A DNA stretch of 64,000 nt. Source: Spongiibacter marinus (lineage in GTDB: Bacteria > Pseudomonadota > Gammaproteobacteria > Pseudomonadales > Spongiibacteraceae). The translations under genes were made by a program, and so were the position numbers. Positions 40,542-49,064 of the stretch are shown one piece after another. Location of the stretch: positions 1-64,000 of the forward strand of contig NZ_JAFBBD010000002.1 in NCBI RefSeq assembly GCF_016906995.1, given 5' to 3'. The notes beneath the pieces were generated by a model. The model saw only the letters and a program-made list of their open reading frames with translations. It was not told the DNA's origin and did no database searches. Position 1 is the stretch's first letter; each line of letters opens with the position of its first letter.

Positions 40542-41621
40542 ATGAAACTATTTGTTACGGGGGGGGCTGGCTTTATCGGCAGTGCAGTCGTAAGGCATAT
40601 TCTCGCCAATACTGACCATAGCGTGGTCAACATTGATGCATTGACCTATGCCGGTAATATGGAGTCTATTCCTAGGGCGTTGCAAGATAGCCGGTATGTG
40701 TTTGTCAAGGCAGACATCTGCGATGCTGAGGTGATCGCGCAACTTTTTGACGAGCACCAGCCTGATGCGGTGATGCATTTGGCGGCAGAAAGCCATGTTG
40801 ACCGCTCTATTACCGGTCCGGGCGCCTTTATTCAAACTAATATTGTTGGTACCTATACGTTATTAGAGGCTGCTCGTTCGTATTGGCAAGGCTTGTCTGA
40901 ATCGCGCAAAGAAGTATTTCGTTTTCACCACATTTCCACCGACGAGGTCTATGGTGACCTTGAAGGCACTGACGACCTGTTCCTAGAGACCACTCCTTAT
41001 GCCCCCAGTTCGCCCTATTCGGCAAGTAAGGCGAGTTCTGATCATTTGGTGAGGGCTTGGCATCGGACTTACGGCTTGCCTGTGTTGATCACTAATTGTT
41101 CGAACAACTATGGCCCCTATCATTTTCCGGAAAAACTTATTCCACACATGATTCTGAATGCGCTAGCCGGTAAACCACTGCCGATTTACGGTGACGGCAA
41201 GCAAATTCGCGATTGGCTTTATGTGGAAGATCATGCTCGTGCATTGATTAAAGTGGTAACTGAGGGCGAAGTGGCTGAGACCTACAACATCGGCGGCCAC
41301 AATGAAAAGAAAAACATCGAGGTGGTACAAACGCTTTGCAACCTGCTCGAAGAGCTGGCTCCCGATAACCCCCACTCCCTTGCTAGTGGTCGTGAGGGCG
41401 GCTTTGCGAGTTTGATTACCTTAGTGACTGACCGCCCAGGCCACGATGCCCGTTATGCTATCGATGCCAGTAAAATCGAGCGAGACTTGGGTTGGGTGCC
41501 TGAGGAAACCTTTGAAAGTGGTCTTCGCAAGACTGTTCAGTGGTATCTCGATAATGAGTCCTGGTGGCGGCGCGTATTATCGGGTGATTATCAGCTTTCT
41601 CGATTGGGCAAAGCTGTGTAG
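40542..41621 (+). CDS. rmlB: dTDP-glucose 4,6-dehydratase
   Basis: RmlB converts dTDP-glucose to dTDP-4-keto-6-deoxyglucose, step two of dTDP-L-rhamnose synthesis. The 359-residue extended SDR has the NAD motif [24 protein letters not shown], the active-site [11 protein letters not shown] (Asp-Glu pair) and the YxxxK in [15 protein letters not shown] 78-base gap separates it from rmlA. Confidence 0.97.
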   Translation: MKLFVTGGAGFIGSAVVRHILANTDHSVVNIDALTYAGNMESIPRALQDSRYVFVKADICDAEVIAQLFDEHQPDAVMHLAAESHVDRSITGPGAFIQTNIVGTYTLLEAARSYWQGLSESRKEVFRFHHISTDEVYGDLEGTDDLFLETTPYAPSSPYSASKASSDHLVRAWHRTYGLPVLITNCSNNYGPYHFPEKLIPHMILNALAGKPLPIYGDGKQIRDWLYVEDHARALIKVVTEGEVAETYNIGGHNEKKNIEVVQTLCNLLEELAPDNPHSLASGREGGFASLITLVTDRPGHDARYAIDASKIERDLGWVPEETFESGLRKTVQWYLDNESWWRRVLSGDYQLSRLGKAV

Positions 41622-41699
41622 CAAAGCGCCATTGAAGGCGGTGCTGGGCCGCAATGGTCAGCTAATACATTGAAGCAGTACTAACACGACAGGAAATCT

Positions 41700-42581
41700 A
41701 TGAAACCTTATAAGGGCATTATTCTTGCGGGCGGCTCTGGGACCCGCTTACACCCAATAACGATGGGTATATCTAAGCAGCTGTTGCCCATTTACGACAA
41801 ACCAATGATCTATTATCCGCTTTCTGTGCTGATGCTGTCCGGGATTCGCGATATTTTGGTTATTTCCACGCCAACTGACCTGCCAGGCTTTCAGCGCCTT
41901 CTGGGTGACGGCAGCCAATTTGGTATCAATATCTGTTATGAAGAGCAGCCCAGTCCCGATGGCTTGGCTCAAGCGTTCACAATTGGTGCTGATTTTATCG
42001 GCAACGATAATGTTAGCTTGGTGCTCGGCGACAATATTTTTTACGGCCAGCATTTTAGCGACAAGCTCAAGGCCTCGGTGGCGCAGCAAGAGGGCGCTAC
42101 GGTGTTTGGTTACCATGTTACTGATCCCGAACGTTTTGGTGTGGTCGACTTTGATGACCAAGGGAAGGCGCTGAGCATTGAGGAAAAGCCGGCAAAGCCT
42201 AAGTCTAACTATGCAGTAACTGGCCTCTATTTCTACGATAACGACGTTGTCGAGATTGCTCGCAATATTCAGCCTTCTCCGCGCGGTGAATTAGAGATCA
42301 CCGACGTGAACACCGCTTATCTTGACGACGGGAAGCTCAATGTGCAGGTGCTCGGGCGCGGTTTTGCTTGGCTTGATACAGGTACCCACGATTCATTGCT
42401 CGAAGCCGGCCACTTTGTGCAAACTGTTGAGCACCGCCAGGGTTTGAAGGTTGCCTGCTTGGAAGAAATTGCCTTTCATCAGGGCTGGATCAGTCAAGAG
42501 GCGCTAATATTGCAGGCCGATGCATTGAAAAAAACCGGCTATGGCCAATACCTAAAGAGTGTGGCCGAGGGGTATAAATAA
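41700..42581 (+). CDS. rmlA: Glucose-1-phosphate thymidylyltransferase
   Basis: RmlA makes dTDP-glucose from dTTP and glucose-1-P and is feedback-inhibited by dTDP-rhamnose in the family. The 293-residue protein has [20 protein letters not shown], the metal-site VLGDNIFYG and the typical [14 protein letters not shown]. It ends TAATG, overlapping the rmlC start by one base. Confidence 0.98.
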   Translation: MKPYKGIILAGGSGTRLHPITMGISKQLLPIYDKPMIYYPLSVLMLSGIRDILVISTPTDLPGFQRLLGDGSQFGINICYEEQPSPDGLAQAFTIGADFIGNDNVSLVLGDNIFYGQHFSDKLKASVAQQEGATVFGYHVTDPERFGVVDFDDQGKALSIEEKPAKPKSNYAVTGLYFYDNDVVEIARNIQPSPRGELEITDVNTAYLDDGKLNVQVLGRGFAWLDTGTHDSLLEAGHFVQTVEHRQGLKVACLEEIAFHQGWISQEALILQADALKKTGYGQYLKSVAEGYK

Positions 42582-43138
42582 TGAATGTTATACCCACTAA
42601 GCTAAAAGACTGCGTAATTATTGAGCCCAAAGTCTTTGGTGATCACCGTGGTTTCTTTTTGGAAACCTTCCAAGTGGAACGCTATCGTGATGCAGCCGGC
42701 ATTACCTTGCCTTTTGTGCAAGACAATCACTCGCGCTCGGCAGCGGGCGTACTGCGCGGCCTGCATTTTCAAAAGACCAAGCCTCAGGGTAAATTGGTCA
42801 GAGTAGTGCGTGGCGAAGTATTTGATGTGGCCGTCGATATTCGCAAAGGCTCCCCCAGCTTTGGCCTTTGGGAGGGCGTAATCCTGTCTGAAGAAAACCA
42901 CCGCCAGTTTTGGGTGCCGCCCGGCTTTGCTCATGGGTTTGTGGTGCTAAGTGAAACGGCGGATTTCGAGTACAAATGCACAGATTACTATGATCCCACC
43001 GATGAGGGGGGCCTGCGCTGGGACGACCCAGATCTAGCTATCGATTGGCCGCAGATTAATGGTCAGGCCTTTAAGCTGTCTGAAAAAGATGCGGCGGCGT
43101 CAAGTTTTAAAACGCTCTGTGAGGAGTTGGGCGTATGA
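42581..43138 (+). CDS. rmlC: dTDP-4-dehydrorhamnose 3,5-epimerase
   Basis: RmlC epimerises C3 and C5 of dTDP-4-keto-6-deoxyglucose. The 185-residue cupin has FLETFQVERY, the catalytic His in VLRGLHFQKTKPQGKLV, FDVAVDIRKGSPSFG and PPGFAHGFVVLSE. The last codons overlap rmlD by four bases (ATGA). Confidence 0.97.
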   Translation: MNVIPTKLKDCVIIEPKVFGDHRGFFLETFQVERYRDAAGITLPFVQDNHSRSAAGVLRGLHFQKTKPQGKLVRVVRGEVFDVAVDIRKGSPSFGLWEGVILSEENHRQFWVPPGFAHGFVVLSETADFEYKCTDYYDPTDEGGLRWDDPDLAIDWPQINGQAFKLSEKDAAASSFKTLCEELGV

Positions 43139-44013
43139 AGGTACTGCTGACTGGAGCCAATGGGCAACTGGGGCGCTGCGTGCAGGATGTATTCGCTAGA
43201 ACCGATTACGAGCTGGTTGCCTTGGATCGTGCAGCGCTGGATATTAGTGATGCCGAGGCGGTGTCATCTGCTGTGGCAAAGCACAAACCTCAAGCGATTA
43301 TCAATGCGGCGGCCTATACCGCCGTTGATAAAGCTGAGGCAGAGCCGGAGTTGGCGGCGCAGATAAATACCGTAGGGCCTAGTAATTTGGCACGCGCCGC
43401 TGATGAAATTGGTGCTGTGCTGATCCATATTTCCACAGACTATGTTTTCGATGGTAGTGCTAACACTCCGTACACGGAAGAGGATGAAACTAGTCCTCAG
43501 GGCATATATGGACGAACGAAGCTTGAAGGTGAGAGAGAAGTTCAGCGCCGTTGCGAGAAGCATATAATCATACGCACGGCATGGGTGTTCAGTGAGTATG
43601 GCAATAATTTCGTTAAAACAATGTTGCGACTTGGTAAAGAGAGAAAAGAGCTGAATGTTGTTTCTGACCAAGTTGGCTGCCCTACCTACGCGGGTGATAT
43701 CGCCAAGCTGTTTTTGGATATTTGTGGCTTGGAGAAAGACGGTCGAGCTACTTATGGCATCTACCATTACTGCGGCAATGAGGCGGTAAGCTGGTGCGAC
43801 TTTGCCTCAGAGATATTTAGGCAGGCAACAGCAGAGGCGAGGTATGGAGGCGCGCCACAGGTGATAGACATAACTACAGAGCATTTTCCTACGCCGGCGA
43901 AGCGGCCACCGTATTCGATTATGTCTACGGCTAAGTTGAGTCGAGATTATGGATTAATGCCAAGTCTCTGGAAGAATGCTCTGAAAGAAGTATTCGCGAA
44001 GCTTGATACGTAA
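43135..44013 (+). CDS. rmlD: dTDP-4-dehydrorhamnose reductase
   Basis: RmlD reduces the keto sugar to dTDP-L-rhamnose. The 292-residue protein has TGANGQLG at the start, INAAAYTAVDKAE, HISTDYVFDG and the YxxxK in YGRTKLEGE. C-terminal substrate-binding motifs are DQVGCPTYAGDIAKL and GIYHYCGN. The second half of the gene is visibly richer in A and T than the first, suggesting a recombination junction within the gene. Confidence 0.97.
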   Translation: MKVLLTGANGQLGRCVQDVFARTDYELVALDRAALDISDAEAVSSAVAKHKPQAIINAAAYTAVDKAEAEPELAAQINTVGPSNLARAADEIGAVLIHISTDYVFDGSANTPYTEEDETSPQGIYGRTKLEGEREVQRRCEKHIIIRTAWVFSEYGNNFVKTMLRLGKERKELNVVSDQVGCPTYAGDIAKLFLDICGLEKDGRATYGIYHYCGNEAVSWCDFASEIFRQATAEARYGGAPQVIDITTEHFPTPAKRPPYSIMSTAKLSRDYGLMPSLWKNALKEVFAKLDT

Positions 44014-44039
44014 ATACGGCGGGGCAAGGGGAGGAGCTA

Positions 44040-44840
44040 GTGGAACATTTAGCAGATCAATTGACTTTGGTAACTGTTGGCTACAATAGCGCTGAGGTTC
44101 TAGGGCCTCATATTGAATCTTTGCGTCAAAGTGCTCAATCGCCGCTGCCTCGCTGGTTAGTGGTCGACAATGCTAGTAGCGACGGCACGGTTGAGCTGTT
44201 GGAAAACTATAAGGGTGTTATTGAATTATTGCAAAGCCCGCAGAACGTCGGCTTCGGAGCGGCTTGTAATCTTGGGATAGCTCAGGCCACAACACGTTAT
44301 GTAGCAGTGCTAAACCCTGATACTAAATTGTCGGAGATGGCGCTCCAGGAGTTGCTGTTTGAACTGAAGGCAAGGAAAGCTGCGATTGCAGGACCGTCTT
44401 TAACTGCCGCCACTGAGGATAGCGTGGAGAAAGTTGACTGGCTGGTTGGGGCTGTACTGCTAATTGATTGCCAACTAATGAGGGAAGTGGGTTTCTTCGA
44501 TGAGCAGTTTTTCCTCTATGAAGAAGATGTTGACCTATGCAAGCGCGCCAATGACACGGGGCTTGATGTTATCCTCTGTAAGCGCATCAGCATACCCCAT
44601 GTTGGTGGAGGATCGACTGAGCGTTCTAAAAAAATTAATCGAATTGTGCACTTTCATAAGGGGCGGTCTTATGCGCTCTACGTTCGAAAGCACGGATTGC
44701 GGAAGTCGCTGATAGATAATTATGTAGCAAAGAATCATCGTCGCTGCCTTATAGCCCTATTTACTTTTGGATTTCGCCGCTATACGCGTGCTAAGGCAAA
44801 ATTGGATGGCGTAAAATCAGTTTTTGCAGAAGGTATATAG
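44040..44840 (+). CDS. Glycosyltransferase family 2 (rhamnosyltransferase-like)
   Basis: A 266-residue GT-A enzyme with the WbbL-like pattern: LVTVGYNSAEVL, LVVDNASSDGTVELL, NVGFGAACNLGI, LNPDTKL and FFLYEEDVDLCKRAN. Being next to rmlBACD suggests it uses dTDP-rhamnose. The start is GTG at 44040 with GGGGAGGAG upstream. Composition is AT-rich like the following genes. Confidence 0.87.
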   Translation: MEHLADQLTLVTVGYNSAEVLGPHIESLRQSAQSPLPRWLVVDNASSDGTVELLENYKGVIELLQSPQNVGFGAACNLGIAQATTRYVAVLNPDTKLSEMALQELLFELKARKAAIAGPSLTAATEDSVEKVDWLVGAVLLIDCQLMREVGFFDEQFFLYEEDVDLCKRANDTGLDVILCKRISIPHVGGGSTERSKKINRIVHFHKGRSYALYVRKHGLRKSLIDNYVAKNHRRCLIALFTFGFRRYTRAKAKLDGVKSVFAEGI

Positions 44841-44848
44841 TAGACGAG

Positions 44849-45787
44849 GTGACTGTGAATCAACCGCTAATCTCAGTGGCAATGTGTACCTATAACGGCG
44901 AGAACTATTTGAGGCAGCAGCTCGATACGATTATTAATCAAAGTTATTCAAACCTCGAGATCGTTATAGTTGATGATTGCTCAAATGATGGCACCGTAGT
45001 CATTCTGCGTGAATATGCTGCACGTGATAGCAGGATCCGCTTGATTGAAAACGAACAAAACCTAGGTTTTGTTCGTAACTTCAGTAAGGCTATGCAGCAC
45101 TGCCAGGGGGACTACATTGCACTGGCAGATCAGGATGATATTTGGTTCGAAAATAAAATCGAGCATCTTTATAAGGAGATTGGTGAGAATTTGCTAATTT
45201 ATTCTCGCATCGAGATGGTGGATGCCAAAGCTAGACCGCAGGGGCGGGAATTCCCTAAAACAGAGCGTATTGATGGCGATTGCGCAATATCGTTGGTGTT
45301 AGCTAACTGCGTCACTGGGCATGCCTGTTTGTTACGCCGTGAATTGCTGAGCATGGCGGGATCGTTATTGCAGGAGGCACCTTATCACGACCAATTACTG
45401 GCCTTTGTTGCTGCAAGTAATCAGGGGCGTTTAAAAGCTGGGAGTGAGGTGTTGTCCTACTATCGTTGTCATGAAGACAATGCTGTGCTGGGTAATAAAC
45501 GGCGTCGACCAGCTTCGAAAGTATTGCGTCACCGCGATAAGGTTGTAGTACGCTGCGCGTTTTACGATCGCTTGATTGCATCGGGATTGTTGCGGAGTGA
45601 AGAGCAGCTTTTGCTGCTCCACTTCCGAACGCTGTATTCTCGTAATACAGGTCTGTTTTACAACTGGAAGTTACGGCGGTTCTTGCTTTCTGAAGGGCGG
45701 GTTTTATTGCGTCTTCTACCGAAGAAAAAACAGCTAAGAAAAGTGTGTCGGGGTGTATGGTATTACCGCCTCGTACCTTTTGCGTAG
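44849..45787 (+). CDS. Glycosyltransferase family 2
   Basis: A 312-residue GT-A enzyme. It shows ISVAMCTYNGENYLRQQL, IVIVDDCSNDGTV, NLGFVRNFSKAM and the metal-site ALADQDDIWFENKIE, as in rhamnan-type and capsule transferases. Two candidate GTG starts (44849 and 44855) lie beside a GAGG; the second has better spacing after the Shine-Dalgarno bases but is near it. No flanking terminator. Confidence 0.87.
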   Translation: MTVNQPLISVAMCTYNGENYLRQQLDTIINQSYSNLEIVIVDDCSNDGTVVILREYAARDSRIRLIENEQNLGFVRNFSKAMQHCQGDYIALADQDDIWFENKIEHLYKEIGENLLIYSRIEMVDAKARPQGREFPKTERIDGDCAISLVLANCVTGHACLLRRELLSMAGSLLQEAPYHDQLLAFVAASNQGRLKAGSEVLSYYRCHEDNAVLGNKRRRPASKVLRHRDKVVVRCAFYDRLIASGLLRSEEQLLLLHFRTLYSRNTGLFYNWKLRRFLLSEGRVLLRLLPKKKQLRKVCRGVWYYRLVPFA

Positions 45788-45805
45788 CCATATACCGGCG
45801 GTACG

Positions 45806-46663
45806 ATGAAGTATTTTGAACACCTGCGTTCACACATTAGGCGGCCGAGAGTGCTTGCGGAATATCGAGGTGTCGAAAGCGATTCCGACAAGCTGTGTTT
45901 TTTTGCCAACTACCATCCTTACGGTGAAGCGACAGCCCATACGGAAAATTATTTGCGCGCTTTGCGGCGTGATGGATTTGATATTGTGCTTTGCTCTACA
46001 AGTCCTGAGCTGCCGGGGCACGCCTTGCGAATTTTTTTGAAGCTGTGTTGTGTAGTTATCCATCGTGAAAATGCAGGCTATGATTTTTACTCATGGAAAA
46101 CATGCTTTGAAAGAGTTGCGGGTTGGCAGAGTCGCAAAGCGTTGCTTCTGACGAACGATAGCATACTCGGCCCAATAAAACCGCTGGGTCCTCTGTGGGC
46201 TAAGATAGATGCATGTGATGCTGGGCTCGTTGGGCTGAATGATTCTCACGAGAGGGGGTATCATCTCCAATCATTTTTTCTTTACGTAAAGGCAGAGCTG
46301 CTGTCTTCTAATGTGTTTGAACGTTTCTGGAGAAAAGTGCGGGTACTGAAAAAGAAAAGCGACATCATCAAAAAATACGAAGTGGGTTTTACACAACAAA
46401 TGCAGTCTGCTGGGTGCTCCGTTGAGGCACTGTTTCCCCAGCGAGATCTCCAGCAGTTTTGTTTGTCACTCGGTGATGACTTTCAGTACCCCGATATTTT
46501 ATTGAATCTAAAATTCAATGCGACACTTTACTGCTGGTATGAACTAGTTCATTTTTTTGATTACCCCTTTGTGAAGGCCGCAGTTCTTCGGCACGACTGC
46601 TATCGGTCACAGCATTACGCTAAACTAGATGCCATGCTCGCGTCCGTCGAGCAAGGGGGGTAA
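45806..46663 (+). CDS. RgpF-like rhamnan synthesis protein
   Basis: A 285-residue member of the rhamnan synthesis F family, named after streptococcal RgpF. Diagnostic segments are HRENAGYDFYSW (87-98), ALLLTNDSILGPIKPL (from 112), RGYHLQSFFLYVKAELL and FWRKVRVLKKK. Family members are glycosyltransferases linked to rhamnose polymers. Proximity to rmlBACD supports a rhamnose-containing surface glycan. No signal peptide is seen. Confidence 0.8.
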   Translation: MKYFEHLRSHIRRPRVLAEYRGVESDSDKLCFFANYHPYGEATAHTENYLRALRRDGFDIVLCSTSPELPGHALRIFLKLCCVVIHRENAGYDFYSWKTCFERVAGWQSRKALLLTNDSILGPIKPLGPLWAKIDACDAGLVGLNDSHERGYHLQSFFLYVKAELLSSNVFERFWRKVRVLKKKSDIIKKYEVGFTQQMQSAGCSVEALFPQRDLQQFCLSLGDDFQYPDILLNLKFNATLYCWYELVHFFDYPFVKAAVLRHDCYRSQHYAKLDAMLASVEQGG

Positions 46664-46711
46664 TCACTTGCCTCGTTGCTTATTCTTCGTTTTCATGAGT
46701 GGGGGTGTTTC

Positions 46712-47749
46712 TTGTCCGAATTATTAAAATCTTCAGGTTATAAGACGATCTATGTTGCTGCGCCAGCTGGAGCCCCGTCAGGTGGTCCCGAGCTTGCTCA
46801 GCAGTTGGTGCATGTTTTGCGCACGTTGGGCGCTAATGCTCAGATATATTATTATCATCGTGAGCCAGGGGTTGATCCGGTATACAAGGATTTTAGGGTC
46901 TACAACAACCCCTGTGCAGATAATATAGTAGACTCACCAGAAAATTTATTGGTTGTGCCGGAAACGAAAACTAACCTGCTCAGTGATTATTTGTTTATAA
47001 AAAAATCTATTTGGTGGATGAGTATAGACTTTTACTATACGGTGCTAGGCTTTTCGGTCGCTGACCATAAAGCTTTAGCAAACCCAATACGACGTTTTGT
47101 TAAATTACTGGGTAAGTCGAAAAAGCTCCAGCGCCATTTTTTTTTCGGTCGAAAGGGGGTAAATGACATTTTTCATCTGGTGCAGTCGCAGTATGCACGT
47201 GAGCACCTGCTGTCCAAGAATATCCCCGACAAACAGATTGGCTATCTTAGTGACTATCTTAATGCCGACTTTATTCGTGACAGTGCTGCCGCTGCTGATC
47301 GAGAAAAACGTGATATTGTAGTATACAACCCGAAAAAGGGTTTGTTTTATACTCGTGAGTTAATGTCGTTGATGCCTGATGTTGAATTTATTGCTATTGA
47401 AAATATGAGCCGAATCGAAGTGGTGGAGCTGCTGCAAACGGCGAAACTTTATATCGACTTTGGTGAGCACCCGGGCAAGGACCGAATTCCTCGAGAGGCC
47501 TGTATTTCTGGAGCCTGCATCATTACGGGGAAAAACGGTTCTGCTAAGTATGCAGAGGATGTTCCTATACCGGAAGAGTTTAAATTTGAGCGAGTTTCCT
47601 CAGAGCTGCCTCGGGTTGTCGAGAAAGTGCGTCATTGCCTTAATGATTACAATACGCTCAGGGAGTGTTTCGAAGCGTACCGTACAATGATCCGCGGCGA
47701 GCAGGAGCGCTTTCGTGAAGACGCTAAGCGTCTGTTAGAATGCATTTGA
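46712..47749 (+). CDS. Glycosyltransferase-like protein, function unknown
   Basis: About 345 residues with a GT-B appearance: an N-terminal Rossmann-like start (YKTIYVAAPAGAPSGGPELAQQL), a strand VVYNPKKGLFYTRELM and a C-terminal segment IDFGEHPGKDRIPREACISGA resembling donor-side sites of glycosyltransferases. I do not recognise the exact family. I place the start at TTG 46712 because GGGGGTG lies five bases upstream; the frame stays open to 46676. It is strongly AT-rich. It ends three bases from convergent glf with no terminator between. Confidence 0.65.
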   Translation: MSELLKSSGYKTIYVAAPAGAPSGGPELAQQLVHVLRTLGANAQIYYYHREPGVDPVYKDFRVYNNPCADNIVDSPENLLVVPETKTNLLSDYLFIKKSIWWMSIDFYYTVLGFSVADHKALANPIRRFVKLLGKSKKLQRHFFFGRKGVNDIFHLVQSQYAREHLLSKNIPDKQIGYLSDYLNADFIRDSAAAADREKRDIVVYNPKKGLFYTRELMSLMPDVEFIAIENMSRIEVVELLQTAKLYIDFGEHPGKDRIPREACISGACIITGKNGSAKYAEDVPIPEEFKFERVSSELPRVVEKVRHCLNDYNTLRECFEAYRTMIRGEQERFREDAKRLLECI

Positions 47750-47752
47750 CGT

Positions 47753-48847
47753 TCATAGCATAGATTGTAGATCTTTCAGAGCGGAGGCTATAACTTGGTG
47801 CATATCGTAGTAGCGATATTCGGCTAGGCGGCCGCCGAAAAACACTTTTTCCTCCGCTTTACTTAGTTCTCGATATCGACGGTATAGAGCATTGTTCTGT
47901 TCGTTGTTCACTGGGTAATATGGCTCCATGCCATCTTGCCATTCTACGGGGTATTCTCGTGTAATGACTGAACGGGAACTTTCTACGGGGTCAAAGTGCT
48001 TGTGTTCAATTATCCTTGTGTACGGCACCTCCTTATCGGTGTAATTGACCACCGCATTACCTTGTATATTCGGCGTATCAACAACTTCGTTTTCGAAGCG
48101 TAAGCTGCGGTATTCCAGCTTGCCGTATCGATAGTCAAAGTAGCGGTCTATTGCGCCGCTATAAATCACCTTTTTCGCAAGAGCATTGTGATCGGAGCGT
48201 TCGGCAAAATAGTCTGTATTCAATCGCACCTCAATGCCGTCAAGCATCTTTTCAACTATTTGAGTGTAGCCGCCAATTGGTATGCCTTGAAAGCGATCAT
48301 TAAAGTAGTTGTTGTCATAGGTAAAGCGGACCGGTAGTCGTTTTATTATAAATGCGGGTAATTCCGAGGCAGGTCGCCCCCACTGCTTTTCGGTGTAACC
48401 TTTAATGAGTATTTCGTATATGTCGCGGCCGACAAGGCTAATAGCCTGCTCTTCTAAATTTTTTGGTTTGCGGTCGCCGATTTCTGCGCGTTGTTCGGTG
48501 ATTTTCGCCATCGCCTGCTGTGGAGTGCTGGTGCCCCACAGTTGATAGAAGGTGTTCATGTTGAAAGGCAAGTTGTAAATTTTTCCTCGATAGTTGGCGG
48601 TTGGAGAGTTTGTATAGCGGTTGAAGTCAGCAAATTGATTGATGTAATCCCAGAGCTCTTTGCTATTCGTGTGAAAAATGTGGGCGCCGTATCGATGAAC
48701 TTGAATACCGTGCATTTTCTCTGTGTAGATGTTGCCGCCAATGTGTTCGCGTTTTTCTATTACGAGGACTTTTTTGCCGCGTTTCTTCAGCTCGTAGGCG
48801 CAGGTAGCACCGTAAAGGCCGCTGCCGACGATGAGGTAGTCGTACAT
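47753..48847 (-). CDS. glf: UDP-galactopyranose mutase
   Basis: Glf is a flavoenzyme that converts UDP-galactopyranose to UDP-galactofuranose for O-antigens and related polymers. The 364-residue product has the FAD motif YLIVGSGLYGATCAYELKKRG (as LIVGSGLYGATCAYE), GGNIYTEKMHGIQVHRYGAHIFHT (as GIQVHRYGAHIFHT), KQWGRPASELP and the C-terminal GGRLAEYRYYDMHQVI. It faces the glycan cluster tail to tail, so galactofuranose may be one of the sugars. A galactofuranosyltransferase must be among the unassigned enzymes or elsewhere. Confidence 0.96.
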   Translation of the reverse strand: MYDYLIVGSGLYGATCAYELKKRGKKVLVIEKREHIGGNIYTEKMHGIQVHRYGAHIFHTNSKELWDYINQFADFNRYTNSPTANYRGKIYNLPFNMNTFYQLWGTSTPQQAMAKITEQRAEIGDRKPKNLEEQAISLVGRDIYEILIKGYTEKQWGRPASELPAFIIKRLPVRFTYDNNYFNDRFQGIPIGGYTQIVEKMLDGIEVRLNTDYFAERSDHNALAKKVIYSGAIDRYFDYRYGKLEYRSLRFENEVVDTPNIQGNAVVNYTDKEVPYTRIIEHKHFDPVESSRSVITREYPVEWQDGMEPYYPVNNEQNNALYRRYRELSKAEEKVFFGGRLAEYRYYDMHQVIASALKDLQSML

Positions 48848-48927
48848 TAGTGAGGTTCCAAAATATATAAATCTAACATGTTAACATCTTCCATGGTTAG
48901 ATACGCTAATACGACATTTCCCCACAA

Positions 48928-49064
48928 TGACCGGAGGAAGCCCCCGGTCAATCTCTGTATAATGGCCGAAAATTCCTCGCCGGAGCTGGCTTGATGCCTC
49001 TTCGGCTCGCTGCGGCCGTTGTGTTGACAGCTCTGAAATTACCCCCAAAGAAATCGAGTTTTTC
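48928..49064 (+). promoter_or_regulatory. Promoter and structured leader of the SulP gene
   Basis: Elements in order: an inverted repeat TGACCGG / CCGGTCA (48928-48934, 48944-48950) with inner GG/CC pairs; a perfect -10 TATAAT at 48958-48963 without a good -35; then a leader of about 95 bases in which GAGCTG (48983-48988) can pair with CAGCTC (49028-49033), enclosing a GC-rich hairpin (CGGC / GCCG near 49002-49018). The palindrome covers the expected -35, suggesting an activator or repressor site. Confidence 0.45.
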
